Source of the DNA: Terriglobales bacterium
GTDB lineage: Bacteria; Acidobacteriota; Terriglobia; Terriglobales; Acidobacteriaceae
Assembly (NCBI GenBank): GCA_015655315.1
Contig: JAATFH010000348.1
Span: 1 to 41,353, forward strand
Reading direction: 5' to 3'
Length of the DNA stretch: 41,353 nucleotides
In this document: positions 26,524 to 35,984 of the stretch, piece after piece
How positions within the stretch are numbered: the first letter of the stretch is position 1
How the letters are laid out: the number at the start of each line of letters is the position of its first letter
Notes under the pieces: generated by a model
What the model saw: the letters and a program-made list of their open reading frames with translations, nothing else
What the model was told of the DNA's origin: nothing
Database searches by the model: none
Position numbers and translations under genes: made by a program

Positions 26524-29148
26524 GTGCAATTCATGTTCTGCCGTAAGTCAGGAAGACGATTGTTCAATAAGAACTTGGTCGTGCTCATACTCCTGTTCCT
26601 GACGAGCCTTCCCTTAATATTTTCGTCATCGATACAGGCTCAACAGGATGGAGCCTCGCGCGAAGTCGAGGTAGGCATCATCGTTACCAGCACTGCCGAA
26701 GAAGCTGAAAGCATTCTGAAGCAACTCAAGGCAGGCATGGACTTTGGTGTCCTCGCAAAAGAAAAATCTATCGATCCGTCCGCCAACGATGGCGGATACA
26801 TGGGACGACTGAGCCCCGCGCAACTGCGTCCGGAACTGCAGGCTGCTTTGCATGGGCTGAAGGCCGGACAGTTTACAGATATTCTCCATATACCATCCGG
26901 CTTTGCCCTCCTTACTGTTTTGCCTGCGGCGCCAAATACGCAGGACCTTAACATAAAGCAAGCCTTGCCCAAGGCCGTGCTCAATACCATCAGTATTTCG
27001 GGCATGGATGAAGCCGACGCCGCCGTCCTGCAATATCCCAAACCGGATGGCTGGAACAGCGACCTGCGCCAATCATGCGCGATACGGACACAATCGCATC
27101 CTGAGGCCATAGAGGACATCGAGCGATTGCTGGCCACGGATGCGGCTCAGCCTGCCGGCCAGGTCGCTCCTCTCGACCTGCTGAATGCTCATGCAGCGCT
27201 GGCCCAGCTCCACGCATACGTGGGAGACATGAACAAGTCCATCGACGAGTGGAAGATCGCTTACCGGATTGCTCAGTCCAGCGTTCCCGATTCGGTGTCC
27301 TACCTTCAGGAAGCACTGGGAGTGAGCTATCTGCATCTCTCCGAGATGGAGAACGGAGCGTATCGCAACTCGGGCAGCCTGGATATCTTTCCTCCACTGC
27401 ATCCGGGCGCGCACTTTGAAAAGCAACAGGACTCGAAGCTTGCGATTCAGTATTTCCTGAAGTATCTGGAACAGAAGCCGGACGAACAAGAAGCGCGGTG
27501 GCTACTGAACCTCTCTTACATGACTCTGGGCGGATATCCATCGCAGGTACCGGCGAAATATCTAATTCCTCTAAGCAGCTTCGAATCGAAGGAGAGCATT
27601 GGACGCTTTACGGATGTTGCCCCGGCCGCCGGATTGAATGTCTTCGCTGGAGCCGGCGGAGCGATTGTGGACGACTTCGATAACGACGGACAGCTCGATG
27701 TCATGACTTCGAGCCTGGACGACTGCGAGCCGCTGCACTATTTCCATAACAACGGTGACGGCACCTTCACGGATCGAACCTTTCAAGCCGGATTGTCGAA
27801 CCAGCTTGGCGGTCTCAACATCGTCGAGGCTGATTACAACAACGACGGGTGCATGGATTTTCTGGTGCTGCGTGGGGGATGGGAGTTCCCGCTGCGCAAG
27901 TCGCTGTTGCGCAACAACTGTAATGGGACCTTCACCGATGTGACCCAGGAAAGCGGCCTGGGTGGAACTGTCACCGCGACGCAAGCGGCGGCGTGGGCCG
28001 ATATCGACAACGATGGCTATCTCGACCTCTTCATTGGCAATGAAAATACTCCCAGTCAGCTATTTCACAACCGGGGCGACGGAACGTTCGAGGATATCTC
28101 GCATGCGGCAGGCATCGATAACACCGCATACAGCAAAGGAGTGGCCGCGGCGGACTATGACAACGATGGATATGTTGATTTTTATGTATCGAACTCGGGC
28201 GGCGCCAACTACCTTTACCACAACAATCATGACCGCACATTTACCGAAATAGGCCGGCAGGCAGGCGTTCAGGCGCCCTACTTCAGCTTCGCCACATGGT
28301 TTTTCGACTACGACAACGATGGCTGGCCCGACCTTTTTGTCACAAGTTTCTACAGCTCCGTCGACCAGGTGATACGAAGTTACATGAGATTGCCCACTTC
28401 CGGCGAGACGCTTAAGCTCTATCGAAATCTGCACAACGGTGCCTTTGAGGACGTGACCGCTCAGGTTGGCCTCGACCGGGTGTTTATGCCCATGGGATCG
28501 AATTTTGGCGATGTCGACAATGATGGCTTTCTCGATATCTATCTTGGAGTGGGACAACCGTCGCTTGCCTCGCTGATGCCGCACGTTCTGTTGCGAAACA
28601 AGGCGGGAAAGAGCTTCGTCGATATCACGGCTTCGTCGGGCACGGGTGAATTGCATAAGGGCCACGGCATTGCATTCGCCGATTTAGAGCGGCGCGGCCA
28701 TGAGGACATCATTGCGGAAATCGGCGGTGCCGTACCCTCCGATAAGCACGCGTTGCGTCTTTTCGAGAATCCGGGGAATGACAATGACTGGATCAATGTC
28801 CGCTTGACTGGAGTGAAGAGCAACCGGGCTGCTGTGGATGCGCAGATCAAGATCACGGTCGAGAACGATGGACGTGCCACACGTTCCATCTACCGCACAG
28901 TAGGCGACACAAGTTCTTTTGGCGGAAACCCCATGGAGCAGCACATCGGTCTCGGCCATGGGGCACGCATCACCGCTCTCGATGTGTGGTGGCCGGCGAC
29001 GAATACGCGGCAACACTTTGCCCAGGTGGATAAAAACCAGTTCATTGCGATCAGGGAATTCGCCAGCGACTTTACGAAACTCGATCGGCAGCCATATCGC
29101 CTGGGCGGCGACAAGACGTCACCGCAGCAAAGTGATTCGCGCAGGTGA
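26524..29148 (+). CDS. Secreted multidomain protein: parvulin-like, TPR-like, VCBS, UnbV/ASPIC (paralog B)
   Basis: Colinear over its full length with the 22813-25461 protein; signal peptide NLVVLILLFLTSLPLIFSSSIQAQ; GTG start (ATG alternative at 26533). Confidence 0.9.
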   Translation: MQFMFCRKSGRRLFNKNLVVLILLFLTSLPLIFSSSIQAQQDGASREVEVGIIVTSTAEEAESILKQLKAGMDFGVLAKEKSIDPSANDGGYMGRLSPAQLRPELQAALHGLKAGQFTDILHIPSGFALLTVLPAAPNTQDLNIKQALPKAVLNTISISGMDEADAAVLQYPKPDGWNSDLRQSCAIRTQSHPEAIEDIERLLATDAAQPAGQVAPLDLLNAHAALAQLHAYVGDMNKSIDEWKIAYRIAQSSVPDSVSYLQEALGVSYLHLSEMENGAYRNSGSLDIFPPLHPGAHFEKQQDSKLAIQYFLKYLEQKPDEQEARWLLNLSYMTLGGYPSQVPAKYLIPLSSFESKESIGRFTDVAPAAGLNVFAGAGGAIVDDFDNDGQLDVMTSSLDDCEPLHYFHNNGDGTFTDRTFQAGLSNQLGGLNIVEADYNNDGCMDFLVLRGGWEFPLRKSLLRNNCNGTFTDVTQESGLGGTVTATQAAAWADIDNDGYLDLFIGNENTPSQLFHNRGDGTFEDISHAAGIDNTAYSKGVAAADYDNDGYVDFYVSNSGGANYLYHNNHDRTFTEIGRQAGVQAPYFSFATWFFDYDNDGWPDLFVTSFYSSVDQVIRSYMRLPTSGETLKLYRNLHNGAFEDVTAQVGLDRVFMPMGSNFGDVDNDGFLDIYLGVGQPSLASLMPHVLLRNKAGKSFVDITASSGTGELHKGHGIAFADLERRGHEDIIAEIGGAVPSDKHALRLFENPGNDNDWINVRLTGVKSNRAAVDAQIKITVENDGRATRSIYRTVGDTSSFGGNPMEQHIGLGHGARITALDVWWPATNTRQHFAQVDKNQFIAIREFASDFTKLDRQPYRLGGDKTSPQQSDSRR

Positions 29149-29172
29149 AGAGACTGCCGCAATGCACAACAT

Positions 29173-32100
29173 TCAAAAGACCAGCCGCGCGCTCAACTGA
29201 ATTTCTCGCCCTGGTGAAGTCACTTCGGTGATCGAGCCGAAGCCTGCGGTATTTACAAAGCGGTTCGGTATGCCCAGATTTGTGTGATTCAGCGCGTTGA
29301 AAAACTCTCCGCGAGTTTCGAGCTTTAATGTTTCAGCAAGGCTGAAGGTGCGCACCAAGGCCAAGTCTGTCGTCTCCATGCCTGGCCCATAAATGGAGTT
29401 GCGTCCAACATTGCCGAATGTGTATGCCGGTGGAGTGGCAAACGCCTGCGGGTTAACCCATGTCGTTGCGCTGTGAGTCCCCGGCCCATAAATTTTCTGC
29501 CCCGTGGTGTTGGCGCGAATAGGATTTTCGCCCACTGCTGTGCCTGCATTGGCTGTGTCGCCAAATACAGAGATGGTAAGCGGAAAGCCGCTCTGTACCT
29601 GGAAAACAGTGGAGGCTCGCCAATTCTCCGTCATGATCCGGGTGAAATTGTTATGCGACCATGCAGGAATGTCATAAACAGCGCTCAATGAAACGCGGTG
29701 CTTTATGTCACAAGCTGGCCCCTTCTCCGCTTGCAGATCATAGTTGTTCTGCGGGATTGCGGCTTCAAACATCGGAGAGCGAAAGTCGGGGGCGTTCGTG
29801 AGGCTCTTGGCGAAAGTGTAGTTGGCCAAGAGGCTCAACCCTCGCGCATAGCGACGACGCACATTCACGTAGCCTGCGTCATACCAGCTCTGCGCGCTGT
29901 TTTCGAGATAGTTGATCGTGCTAACCGAGATGGTTGTGCTTGCAACAGTTATGTTTGAAGGAAAGGTAGTGTTTGGAACAAAGCTGACTTTGGGATGTGG
30001 ACGCCGCGGTTGAATCAGGCCTTGCCCAGGCTGCGCATTGTTGATGAGGTGTGCGCGCTGCAGATGGAATCCTCCTGAGCCGAGATATCCAATCTCCAGC
30101 GTCGTCTCCTTGCCAAGAGATTTTTCAATGGAGGCGCTCCATTGCTGGATGTACTGCGACTGCGGATGCACCGGCATGGCCGTAAAGCTGACTGCAGTCG
30201 TGCCTCCAAGCACCGGTGGCGCGAAATCGAAGGTCTTGATGGAAGGCGTGAAGTTGTCGCTCTGTGCTGTCTCCGCAAAAACCTTCGGAACATTATGACG
30301 CTGATTGCACCAGGTATTCATGTCGACCGGCGTGTAGAAAATACCGTAGGCGGCGTGCGCGACAATACCAAATTTCGGCAGGCTCTGGGCGATGCCGATG
30401 CGTGGAGCGAAGTTGGCCCGGCCAGGGTAGGCCAACCCTTCAGGGTAGCCGTTCTGTCCACCGATAAAAATGGATGGCACGCCATCGCTGTCGAAGGTGA
30501 GGTTGCTATTTGTGTACTTTATATCTGTCAGCGCGCTCATGTACTCGTATCGCAACCCAATGTCGAGCATGGTCTTCGAGCCGATACGCCATGTATCCTG
30601 CGCGTATCCGTCCGCATACCATTGGCGCAGGTTCATTTGCGGATCGCCAGCCTGTAACTGCCGCGCGACTGGCAGGCCAAGGAGAAAGCTGGCCAGGCCC
30701 GATCCTGTGCCATCGTTTGCGCCGATGTCCGTCGTGAAGCCGTTGGTGAACTGATAATAGCCGCGGCCCTGAACGTAGGCCCACATGGGCCAGATGAACC
30801 ACTGGTATGCGCCGCCAAACTTCAGGCTGTGCTTTCCATACTGCCAGTTCAGCGCATCGCGCCCTTCGATGAGAGTGCTCCAGGCATGCATGGGCGTTGC
30901 AAGCCAGCTATCTCCAAAGGCGGAATATCCCTGAACAGTGAAATACGGGGCGCCCCACGCACGCGGACCGCCGTAGCTCGCACCCTGAATGCCCAGTTCA
31001 TCTACGATGTCGTTCTTGTAAGCGCTTTCTGTGAGGTGGCCCATGCTGAGCCGTGAGATGGCCAGCGTGGTCATGTTAAGCAGATGTGGCGTGAATATCT
31101 GGTTCCACCCCAGAACGCCCTGCTGTGAAAGGTTGTCGTGGGTGTATCCGAAGCCGGGAAGGTTCTCCGGCATGAAGCCGTGCTCGCCACCGGCGCTATA
31201 GCGAATGAACGCCGTATTGCCATTGTCGAAGTCATGGTCGAAGCGCAGCGTTCCCTGGTCGTTGTACATCAATTCGTTGCGGACATCGAGGTAGTTGTTG
31301 GCATCGTTCCCCGCGCCAACGACTGTTGGCTGCCCCATCATGGTCATGCCGTCCATGCCCATGCCCATCATCACGTTTGGCCGTGGCACATATTTCTGCA
31401 GCATGATGGCAGCGGCCTGGTTCAGGCGGTCGGGAGGGATAACATTCATCATGCCGTTATATTGGAACTGCTGGCGCGTGAACTGTGGATTGCTGGGGCT
31501 TACCGGCAACTTAGGGTTGTAGTTCGGATTAGCCTGGGTCGTCTGAGGGTCGTAGATGTCGAGACCGCTCATGCTGAAGTCGCCGCTTACTTCTTCCGCA
31601 GTCGGCACGGTATCGGTCATCGTCATGGCTGCGGCGTGCCGCAGGCCTTCATAATTGACAAAGAAGAAAGTATGCCTGCTCTTGCCCAGCAGCGGGCCGC
31701 CAAAGGCAGCGCCGAAGTTGTTCTGTACCAGATGCTTCGAACCGCCCATGTCATTGAAGGAGTGCGCATCCAGCGCGCCATTGCGCAGATACTCGTATAC
31801 AGCTCCATGAAAACGCGATGTGCCGGAGCGCGTAACTACATTGACCTGTCCACCACCTGCTCCGCCCATGTCCGCGGAATAGCTGCCGATTTCAATCTGG
31901 AATTCCTGCACGGCATCGGGAGAGGCGCTCAGGTTTTGTGTATTGAATGTTGGATCGGTGTTGGTTGCACCGTCGAGCAGGAAGTAATTGGCGTTAGGAC
32001 GAGTGCCGCCGATGCTCACGGCAGAGCGCTGGCCGGGACGCCAGTAGAGAGGATTCATATCTCCAGTCTGCGCGCCATGACTAATATGTGAGCCGGGAAC

Positions 32101-32595
32101 GGTGAGCATCAGGTCAACCAGCATGCGTCCATTGAGAGGAAGCTGCTGGACCGAACGACGGTCCACAACTTCGCCTACGCTCGCATCGGTGGTCTTCAAC
32201 ATTTCCGCCGAGCTGACGGCGGTAACGGTTTGCTTCTCGCCGCCTATCTGAAGCTCCACATCAACGGCTGCTTCCTGTCCTACTTCCAGCTGCAATTCCT
32301 GATCGGATTCAGCGAAGCCTGTATGCGTAACCTGCAGTTCATATTCGCCCGGGAACAACCCCGCTGCCTCATAATATCCACTATCGTTGGAGACAATCTC
32401 CCGCTTTGCCCCAGTAGCTGTCGCGGTCAGCCGCACGGTGGCGCCTGGAATGGCCCGGTGTTGCGGGTCATAAACAGACCCACGCACGGCTGCGTAGTTA
32501 GATTGTGCAAAAACGGAGACAGGCGAAGCCAGAAGAAGGCTGACGCATAGAAACTGCCTGAACATGGCTGGCACTCCTGAAAAGTATCTCGTCAT
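29173..32595 (-). CDS. Oar-like TonB-dependent receptor with carboxypeptidase regulatory-like domain and a Met-rich segment
   Basis: VRGSVYDPQHRAIPGATVRLTA; plug VDRRSVQQLPLNGRMLVDLM; MMGMGMDGMTMMG; C-terminal GREIQLSARLVF. Confidence 0.92.
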   Translation of the reverse strand: MTRYFSGVPAMFRQFLCVSLLLASPVSVFAQSNYAAVRGSVYDPQHRAIPGATVRLTATATGAKREIVSNDSGYYEAAGLFPGEYELQVTHTGFAESDQELQLEVGQEAAVDVELQIGGEKQTVTAVSSAEMLKTTDASVGEVVDRRSVQQLPLNGRMLVDLMLTVPGSHISHGAQTGDMNPLYWRPGQRSAVSIGGTRPNANYFLLDGATNTDPTFNTQNLSASPDAVQEFQIEIGSYSADMGGAGGGQVNVVTRSGTSRFHGAVYEYLRNGALDAHSFNDMGGSKHLVQNNFGAAFGGPLLGKSRHTFFFVNYEGLRHAAAMTMTDTVPTAEEVSGDFSMSGLDIYDPQTTQANPNYNPKLPVSPSNPQFTRQQFQYNGMMNVIPPDRLNQAAAIMLQKYVPRPNVMMGMGMDGMTMMGQPTVVGAGNDANNYLDVRNELMYNDQGTLRFDHDFDNGNTAFIRYSAGGEHGFMPENLPGFGYTHDNLSQQGVLGWNQIFTPHLLNMTTLAISRLSMGHLTESAYKNDIVDELGIQGASYGGPRAWGAPYFTVQGYSAFGDSWLATPMHAWSTLIEGRDALNWQYGKHSLKFGGAYQWFIWPMWAYVQGRGYYQFTNGFTTDIGANDGTGSGLASFLLGLPVARQLQAGDPQMNLRQWYADGYAQDTWRIGSKTMLDIGLRYEYMSALTDIKYTNSNLTFDSDGVPSIFIGGQNGYPEGLAYPGRANFAPRIGIAQSLPKFGIVAHAAYGIFYTPVDMNTWCNQRHNVPKVFAETAQSDNFTPSIKTFDFAPPVLGGTTAVSFTAMPVHPQSQYIQQWSASIEKSLGKETTLEIGYLGSGGFHLQRAHLINNAQPGQGLIQPRRPHPKVSFVPNTTFPSNITVASTTISVSTINYLENSAQSWYDAGYVNVRRRYARGLSLLANYTFAKSLTNAPDFRSPMFEAAIPQNNYDLQAEKGPACDIKHRVSLSAVYDIPAWSHNNFTRIMTENWRASTVFQVQSGFPLTISVFGDTANAGTAVGENPIRANTTGQKIYGPGTHSATTWVNPQAFATPPAYTFGNVGRNSIYGPGMETTDLALVRTFSLAETLKLETRGEFFNALNHTNLGIPNRFVNTAGFGSITEVTSPGREIQLSARLVF

Positions 32596-32611
32596 TCATT
32601 CATTAATCTCG

Positions 32612-32625
32612 TCGATTGATCGACT
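32612..32625. promoter_or_regulatory. 14-bp palindrome GTCGATTGATCGAC upstream of TonB receptor
   Basis: Perfect 6-bp arms around TG, 17 bp before the start codon. Confidence 0.35.
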
Positions 32626-32798
32626 TTTGAGACAGAATCGAGAAATGGTAGCAACGGTATCCGAAAACTGTCTTCAGCCCACGGCTTGATTCCTGCTTCC
32701 ACCCATCGGGGGATGCAATAAGGTTCATGCCCACTTCAATGCTGAACAGCTATGCTTGCCTGATTGCGGCAGATGGCCGCCGAAACATGATTCTGACT

Positions 32799-33704
32799 TT
32801 AGTTCGGCGTTTCGCGGAGCAGTTGTCTCGCCATCATCCAGAAGGCCTCCATCACAGGCGAGAACCATTTGTCTCTGTGTCGGATCAGTTGCGTATACAC
32901 GTGCATCCGCTTTTGCGGCCAGGGTAATGCAACCAATATGCCTCTCTCCAATTCCCTGGCAGCTACCAACTCAGGCAGAACAGCCACGCCCATGCGCGCT
33001 ATGGCGCACTGCTTTAACGCTTCAATGCTGACGAACTCAAGCAGCTTGTTTATACGTCCACCCTCCTGGGCCAACGTACGCTCGAACAGAACGCGATAGC
33101 TGCATCCACGCTCTGTTAACAGAATTTGTTGCTCAGCAATCTCCGCTGCAGAAATTCCCTTCCGGCTGCTCAACGCATGTTCGGCGGCGACCAGCGCCAC
33201 CATGCGCTCCTTACGAAGCTTCTGCACCAAAAGCTGTGGCGCTTCTATAGGCTCGTCGATCGAGATAGCAAGATCAACTCCAGGCTCCATAGCAGCCGTT
33301 GACGCGCAGAATGAGCCAGTGTGCAGTATCAGCTGGACATCCGGATACGTCGCCTGAAATACCTGCAGGAGTTCCGGCAGTCTATAGGTCAACAGACTCT
33401 CCGCCGCACTTACCACCAGTGGCCCCACAATACTGCCGTTCTTCTGAACGGAAAGCCGCGCCTGCTCCGCCATGCATATCAGTTTCTCGGCGTGACGCAG
33501 GAACTCCCGTCCCGTCTCTGTGAGTTCTACCTGCCGCCCCAGGCGATTGAATAGAGGCAGACCGAGTTCCTTTTCCAAGGCCTGCACCTGAGCGGTGACG
33601 CTCGATTGGGCATAGTAAAGCTGGGCCGCGGCTTTGGTAAAGCTGCGCGTCCGTGCTACTTCGACAAACGTCCGGACCTGGCGTAAATCAAGAAGATTAT
33701 CCAT
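32799..33704 (-). CDS. LysR-family transcriptional regulator
   Basis: LDLRQVRTFVEVARTRSFTKAAAQLYYAQSSVTAQVQALEKELGLPLFNRLGRQVELTETGREFL. Confidence 0.96.
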   Translation of the reverse strand: MDNLLDLRQVRTFVEVARTRSFTKAAAQLYYAQSSVTAQVQALEKELGLPLFNRLGRQVELTETGREFLRHAEKLICMAEQARLSVQKNGSIVGPLVVSAAESLLTYRLPELLQVFQATYPDVQLILHTGSFCASTAAMEPGVDLAISIDEPIEAPQLLVQKLRKERMVALVAAEHALSSRKGISAAEIAEQQILLTERGCSYRVLFERTLAQEGGRINKLLEFVSIEALKQCAIARMGVAVLPELVAARELERGILVALPWPQKRMHVYTQLIRHRDKWFSPVMEAFWMMARQLLRETPN

Positions 33705-33722
33705 CGAAATTTCCGATGCAAA

Positions 33723-33751
33723 CTATCATAGCAATTCATTGGACATGATAG
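33723..33751. promoter_or_regulatory. Putative LysR operator CTATCAT-N15-ATGATAG
   Basis: Perfect 7-bp arms in the divergent lysR/eamA intergenic region. Confidence 0.5.
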
Positions 33752-33774
33752 CTTATGCCAGCGATTCTTATCTC

Positions 33775-34680
33775 ATGAAGACGCGCTATGTGGTCCAACT
33801 GCTGCTACTTTCCGCAGTATGGGGGATCTCTTTCCTTATGATCCGCATTGCGGCCTCGGACTTCCCGCCCGTGTGGGTGGGCTTTCTCCGCTCGCTCATG
33901 GGTGCATTGTTTCTCTGGCCAGTGTTGCTTGTCGGCGGCTACAAGCTCCCGCCGCGCAAACTGTTCCACTGGCTTCTGCTCGTGGCGCTTACCAACAACG
34001 CCATACCCTTCAGCTTCTTTGCGTGGGGAGAGCGGGTGGTTCCGAGCAGCACAGCTGCCGTACTCAACGCCACTACTCTGATCTGGACGCTGCTGCTTTC
34101 TTTGGCTGTCACTCGTACGCGAGCGTCGTTGCACACCGTCCTCGGTGTCATTGTGGGCTTTGCTGGTGTAGCACTCGTCGTTAGCTTTCGCGCACCAGAA
34201 GCAACACCAGCCGGACACCGTGGCGACATTCTCTTTGGCGTCTTTGTGATTATGCTTGGGGCAATCGGCTATGCGGTAGCGACGGTTATCGCAAAGACGA
34301 AACTGAAGGGACTTGATCCTATCGGCCTTGCAACGACGCAGCTCTCACTCGCGACTCTTATGCTTGCGCCTGTGGCCTTCATCGGACCACACCCATCCAG
34401 TATTCACCCATCATCCGTTCTCGCGGTACTGGTGCTCGGCTCTGCAGGCAGCGGCATCGCCTATCTGCTCTACTACAACTTACTCGCGCATGTTTCCGCC
34501 ACGCAGGTCACCGCCGTGACTTATCTGCTTCCGGTATGGGGAATCTTCTGGGGGCTGGTGGCACAGGAAACAGTTACCCCACTCGCCTATATCGGGGTAG
34601 TTGTCGTTATCGCTGGACTTATCCTCATGAATCGGCCAGTACGCTCCAAAGCCAGGCTGATAGAAGCATGCGCAGATTAA
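33775..34680 (+). CDS. EamA/DMT-family transporter
   Basis: MKTRYVVQLLLLSAVWGISFLMIRIAASDFPPVWVGFLRSLMGALFLWP; multiple TM segments; earlier in-frame starts overlap lysR. Confidence 0.9.
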   Translation: MKTRYVVQLLLLSAVWGISFLMIRIAASDFPPVWVGFLRSLMGALFLWPVLLVGGYKLPPRKLFHWLLLVALTNNAIPFSFFAWGERVVPSSTAAVLNATTLIWTLLLSLAVTRTRASLHTVLGVIVGFAGVALVVSFRAPEATPAGHRGDILFGVFVIMLGAIGYAVATVIAKTKLKGLDPIGLATTQLSLATLMLAPVAFIGPHPSSIHPSSVLAVLVLGSAGSGIAYLLYYNLLAHVSATQVTAVTYLLPVWGIFWGLVAQETVTPLAYIGVVVVIAGLILMNRPVRSKARLIEACAD

Positions 34681-34683
34681 CTC

Positions 34684-35901
34684 ATGTCTACTTTAACTAT
34701 TGCTGAAAAACCTTCCACGACGCGATCTGCAGGACGCGGTTATCGTGTTGAATCGGTCGACGTCCTCCGCGGTCTTTTGATGCTACTCATGGCACTCGAT
34801 CACACTCGCGACTATTTTTCGAGTGCGACGATAGATCCTGCCGATCCTATTCATTCATGGCCCGCTCTCTTCATCACCCGCTGGATAACGCATCTCTGTG
34901 CGCCTGGCTTCATCCTGCTGGCCGGAGCCAGCATCTATCTCCAGCGTCAGCGAAAGAGCGCACTAACGCTCACCCGAACTCTTGTTCTGCGCGGACTATG
35001 GTTGATCTTTCTTGAGATCACGGTGGTCAGTTTCGGCTGGTCGTTCGGCTTCGGGATGCCGATCCTGCAAGTCATCTGGGTCATCGGCATCTGCATGATC
35101 GCGCTCGCGGGACTCCAGTGGCTGCCGACGGCGGTTGTCGGCATGTTCGGGGTGATCGTGGTCTTCGGTCACAATCTCCTCGATCCCATTCATGCGAGTA
35201 CGCTGGGCGCCTGGGCGAATGCCTGGCGTATCTTGCACGAGCGCGGGATGCTTACCTTCCATGCGCACGCTCTTTTCTTGTACGGTTATCCGGTGATTCC
35301 ATGGGTTGGAGTCATGGCGCTCGGCTATTGCTTCGGCGCAGTCCTTGCGTTGGCGCCGGAGCGGAGGCAGCGCATCTCCGCCATGATTGGAACAGCCAGC
35401 CTTGCAGCATTCGCCTTGTTGCGTCTTACGCATAGCTACGGCGATCCTGGTCCCGGGTTCCAGCATCTCGGAACCCCGGCTCACACGACCATGGCGTTCT
35501 TCTCAGTTCAGAAATATCCGCCTTCGCTTCACTACCTGCTCGCCACGCTTGGAATCGTCCTGCTACTGTTTTCGGCGTTTGATAAGGCAGTCGAAGGTGC
35601 CCTGATACCAGGCTTTCGCAGCTTCCTGAATGTGTATGGCCGTGTGCCTTTCTTCTTCTATATCGTGCATATATTCCTCATTCATGCCCTTGCCCTCACC
35701 GTCGCGCTTGCAATCAATCCCAACTGGCGTTTCTGGATCACACCGGATGTCGTGTTCACGAGTCACTTCAACGGCTGGGGATATTCGCTGCCGATCGTCT
35801 ATCTCATCTGTATCTCGATTGTGCTATCGGTCTACCCGTTATGCGCATGGTTCAGTGGGCTTAAAGACCAGCGCCGGGACTGGTGGCTCGCCTATCTGTA
35901 G
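34684..35901 (+). CDS. DUF1624 / heparan-alpha-glucosaminide N-acetyltransferase-like membrane protein
   Basis: RVESVDVLRGLLMLLMALDHTRDYFS...FITRWITHLCAPGFILLAGASIYL; multiple TMs; 3 bp after the EamA stop. Confidence 0.88.
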   Translation: MSTLTIAEKPSTTRSAGRGYRVESVDVLRGLLMLLMALDHTRDYFSSATIDPADPIHSWPALFITRWITHLCAPGFILLAGASIYLQRQRKSALTLTRTLVLRGLWLIFLEITVVSFGWSFGFGMPILQVIWVIGICMIALAGLQWLPTAVVGMFGVIVVFGHNLLDPIHASTLGAWANAWRILHERGMLTFHAHALFLYGYPVIPWVGVMALGYCFGAVLALAPERRQRISAMIGTASLAAFALLRLTHSYGDPGPGFQHLGTPAHTTMAFFSVQKYPPSLHYLLATLGIVLLLFSAFDKAVEGALIPGFRSFLNVYGRVPFFFYIVHIFLIHALALTVALAINPNWRFWITPDVVFTSHFNGWGYSLPIVYLICISIVLSVYPLCAWFSGLKDQRRDWWLAYL

Positions 35902-35939
35902 GTACCAGGCGGTAAAAGTTCGGGAATAAAACACAGCAG

Positions 35940-35979
35940 GGCTGGCCCGTCTTCGTCGAGTGCGAAGTACGGGCCAGCC
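35940..35979. terminator. Bidirectional terminator-like hairpin between convergent genes
   Basis: GGCTGGCCCGT-CTTCG-TCGAGTG-CGAAG-T-ACGGGCCAGCC. Confidence 0.75.
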
Positions 35980-35984
35980 TCAAA

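Noticed and set aside
30069-30085. CCTGAGCCGAG match to the palindromic element core
   Set aside because: Short, within a TonB receptor CDS and without the remaining arms; chance match.
30829-32091. Long + strand ORFs (e.g. 31138..32091, 317 aa) opposite the TonB receptor
   Set aside because: Antisense to a well-supported 1140-aa receptor; no recognisable domains.
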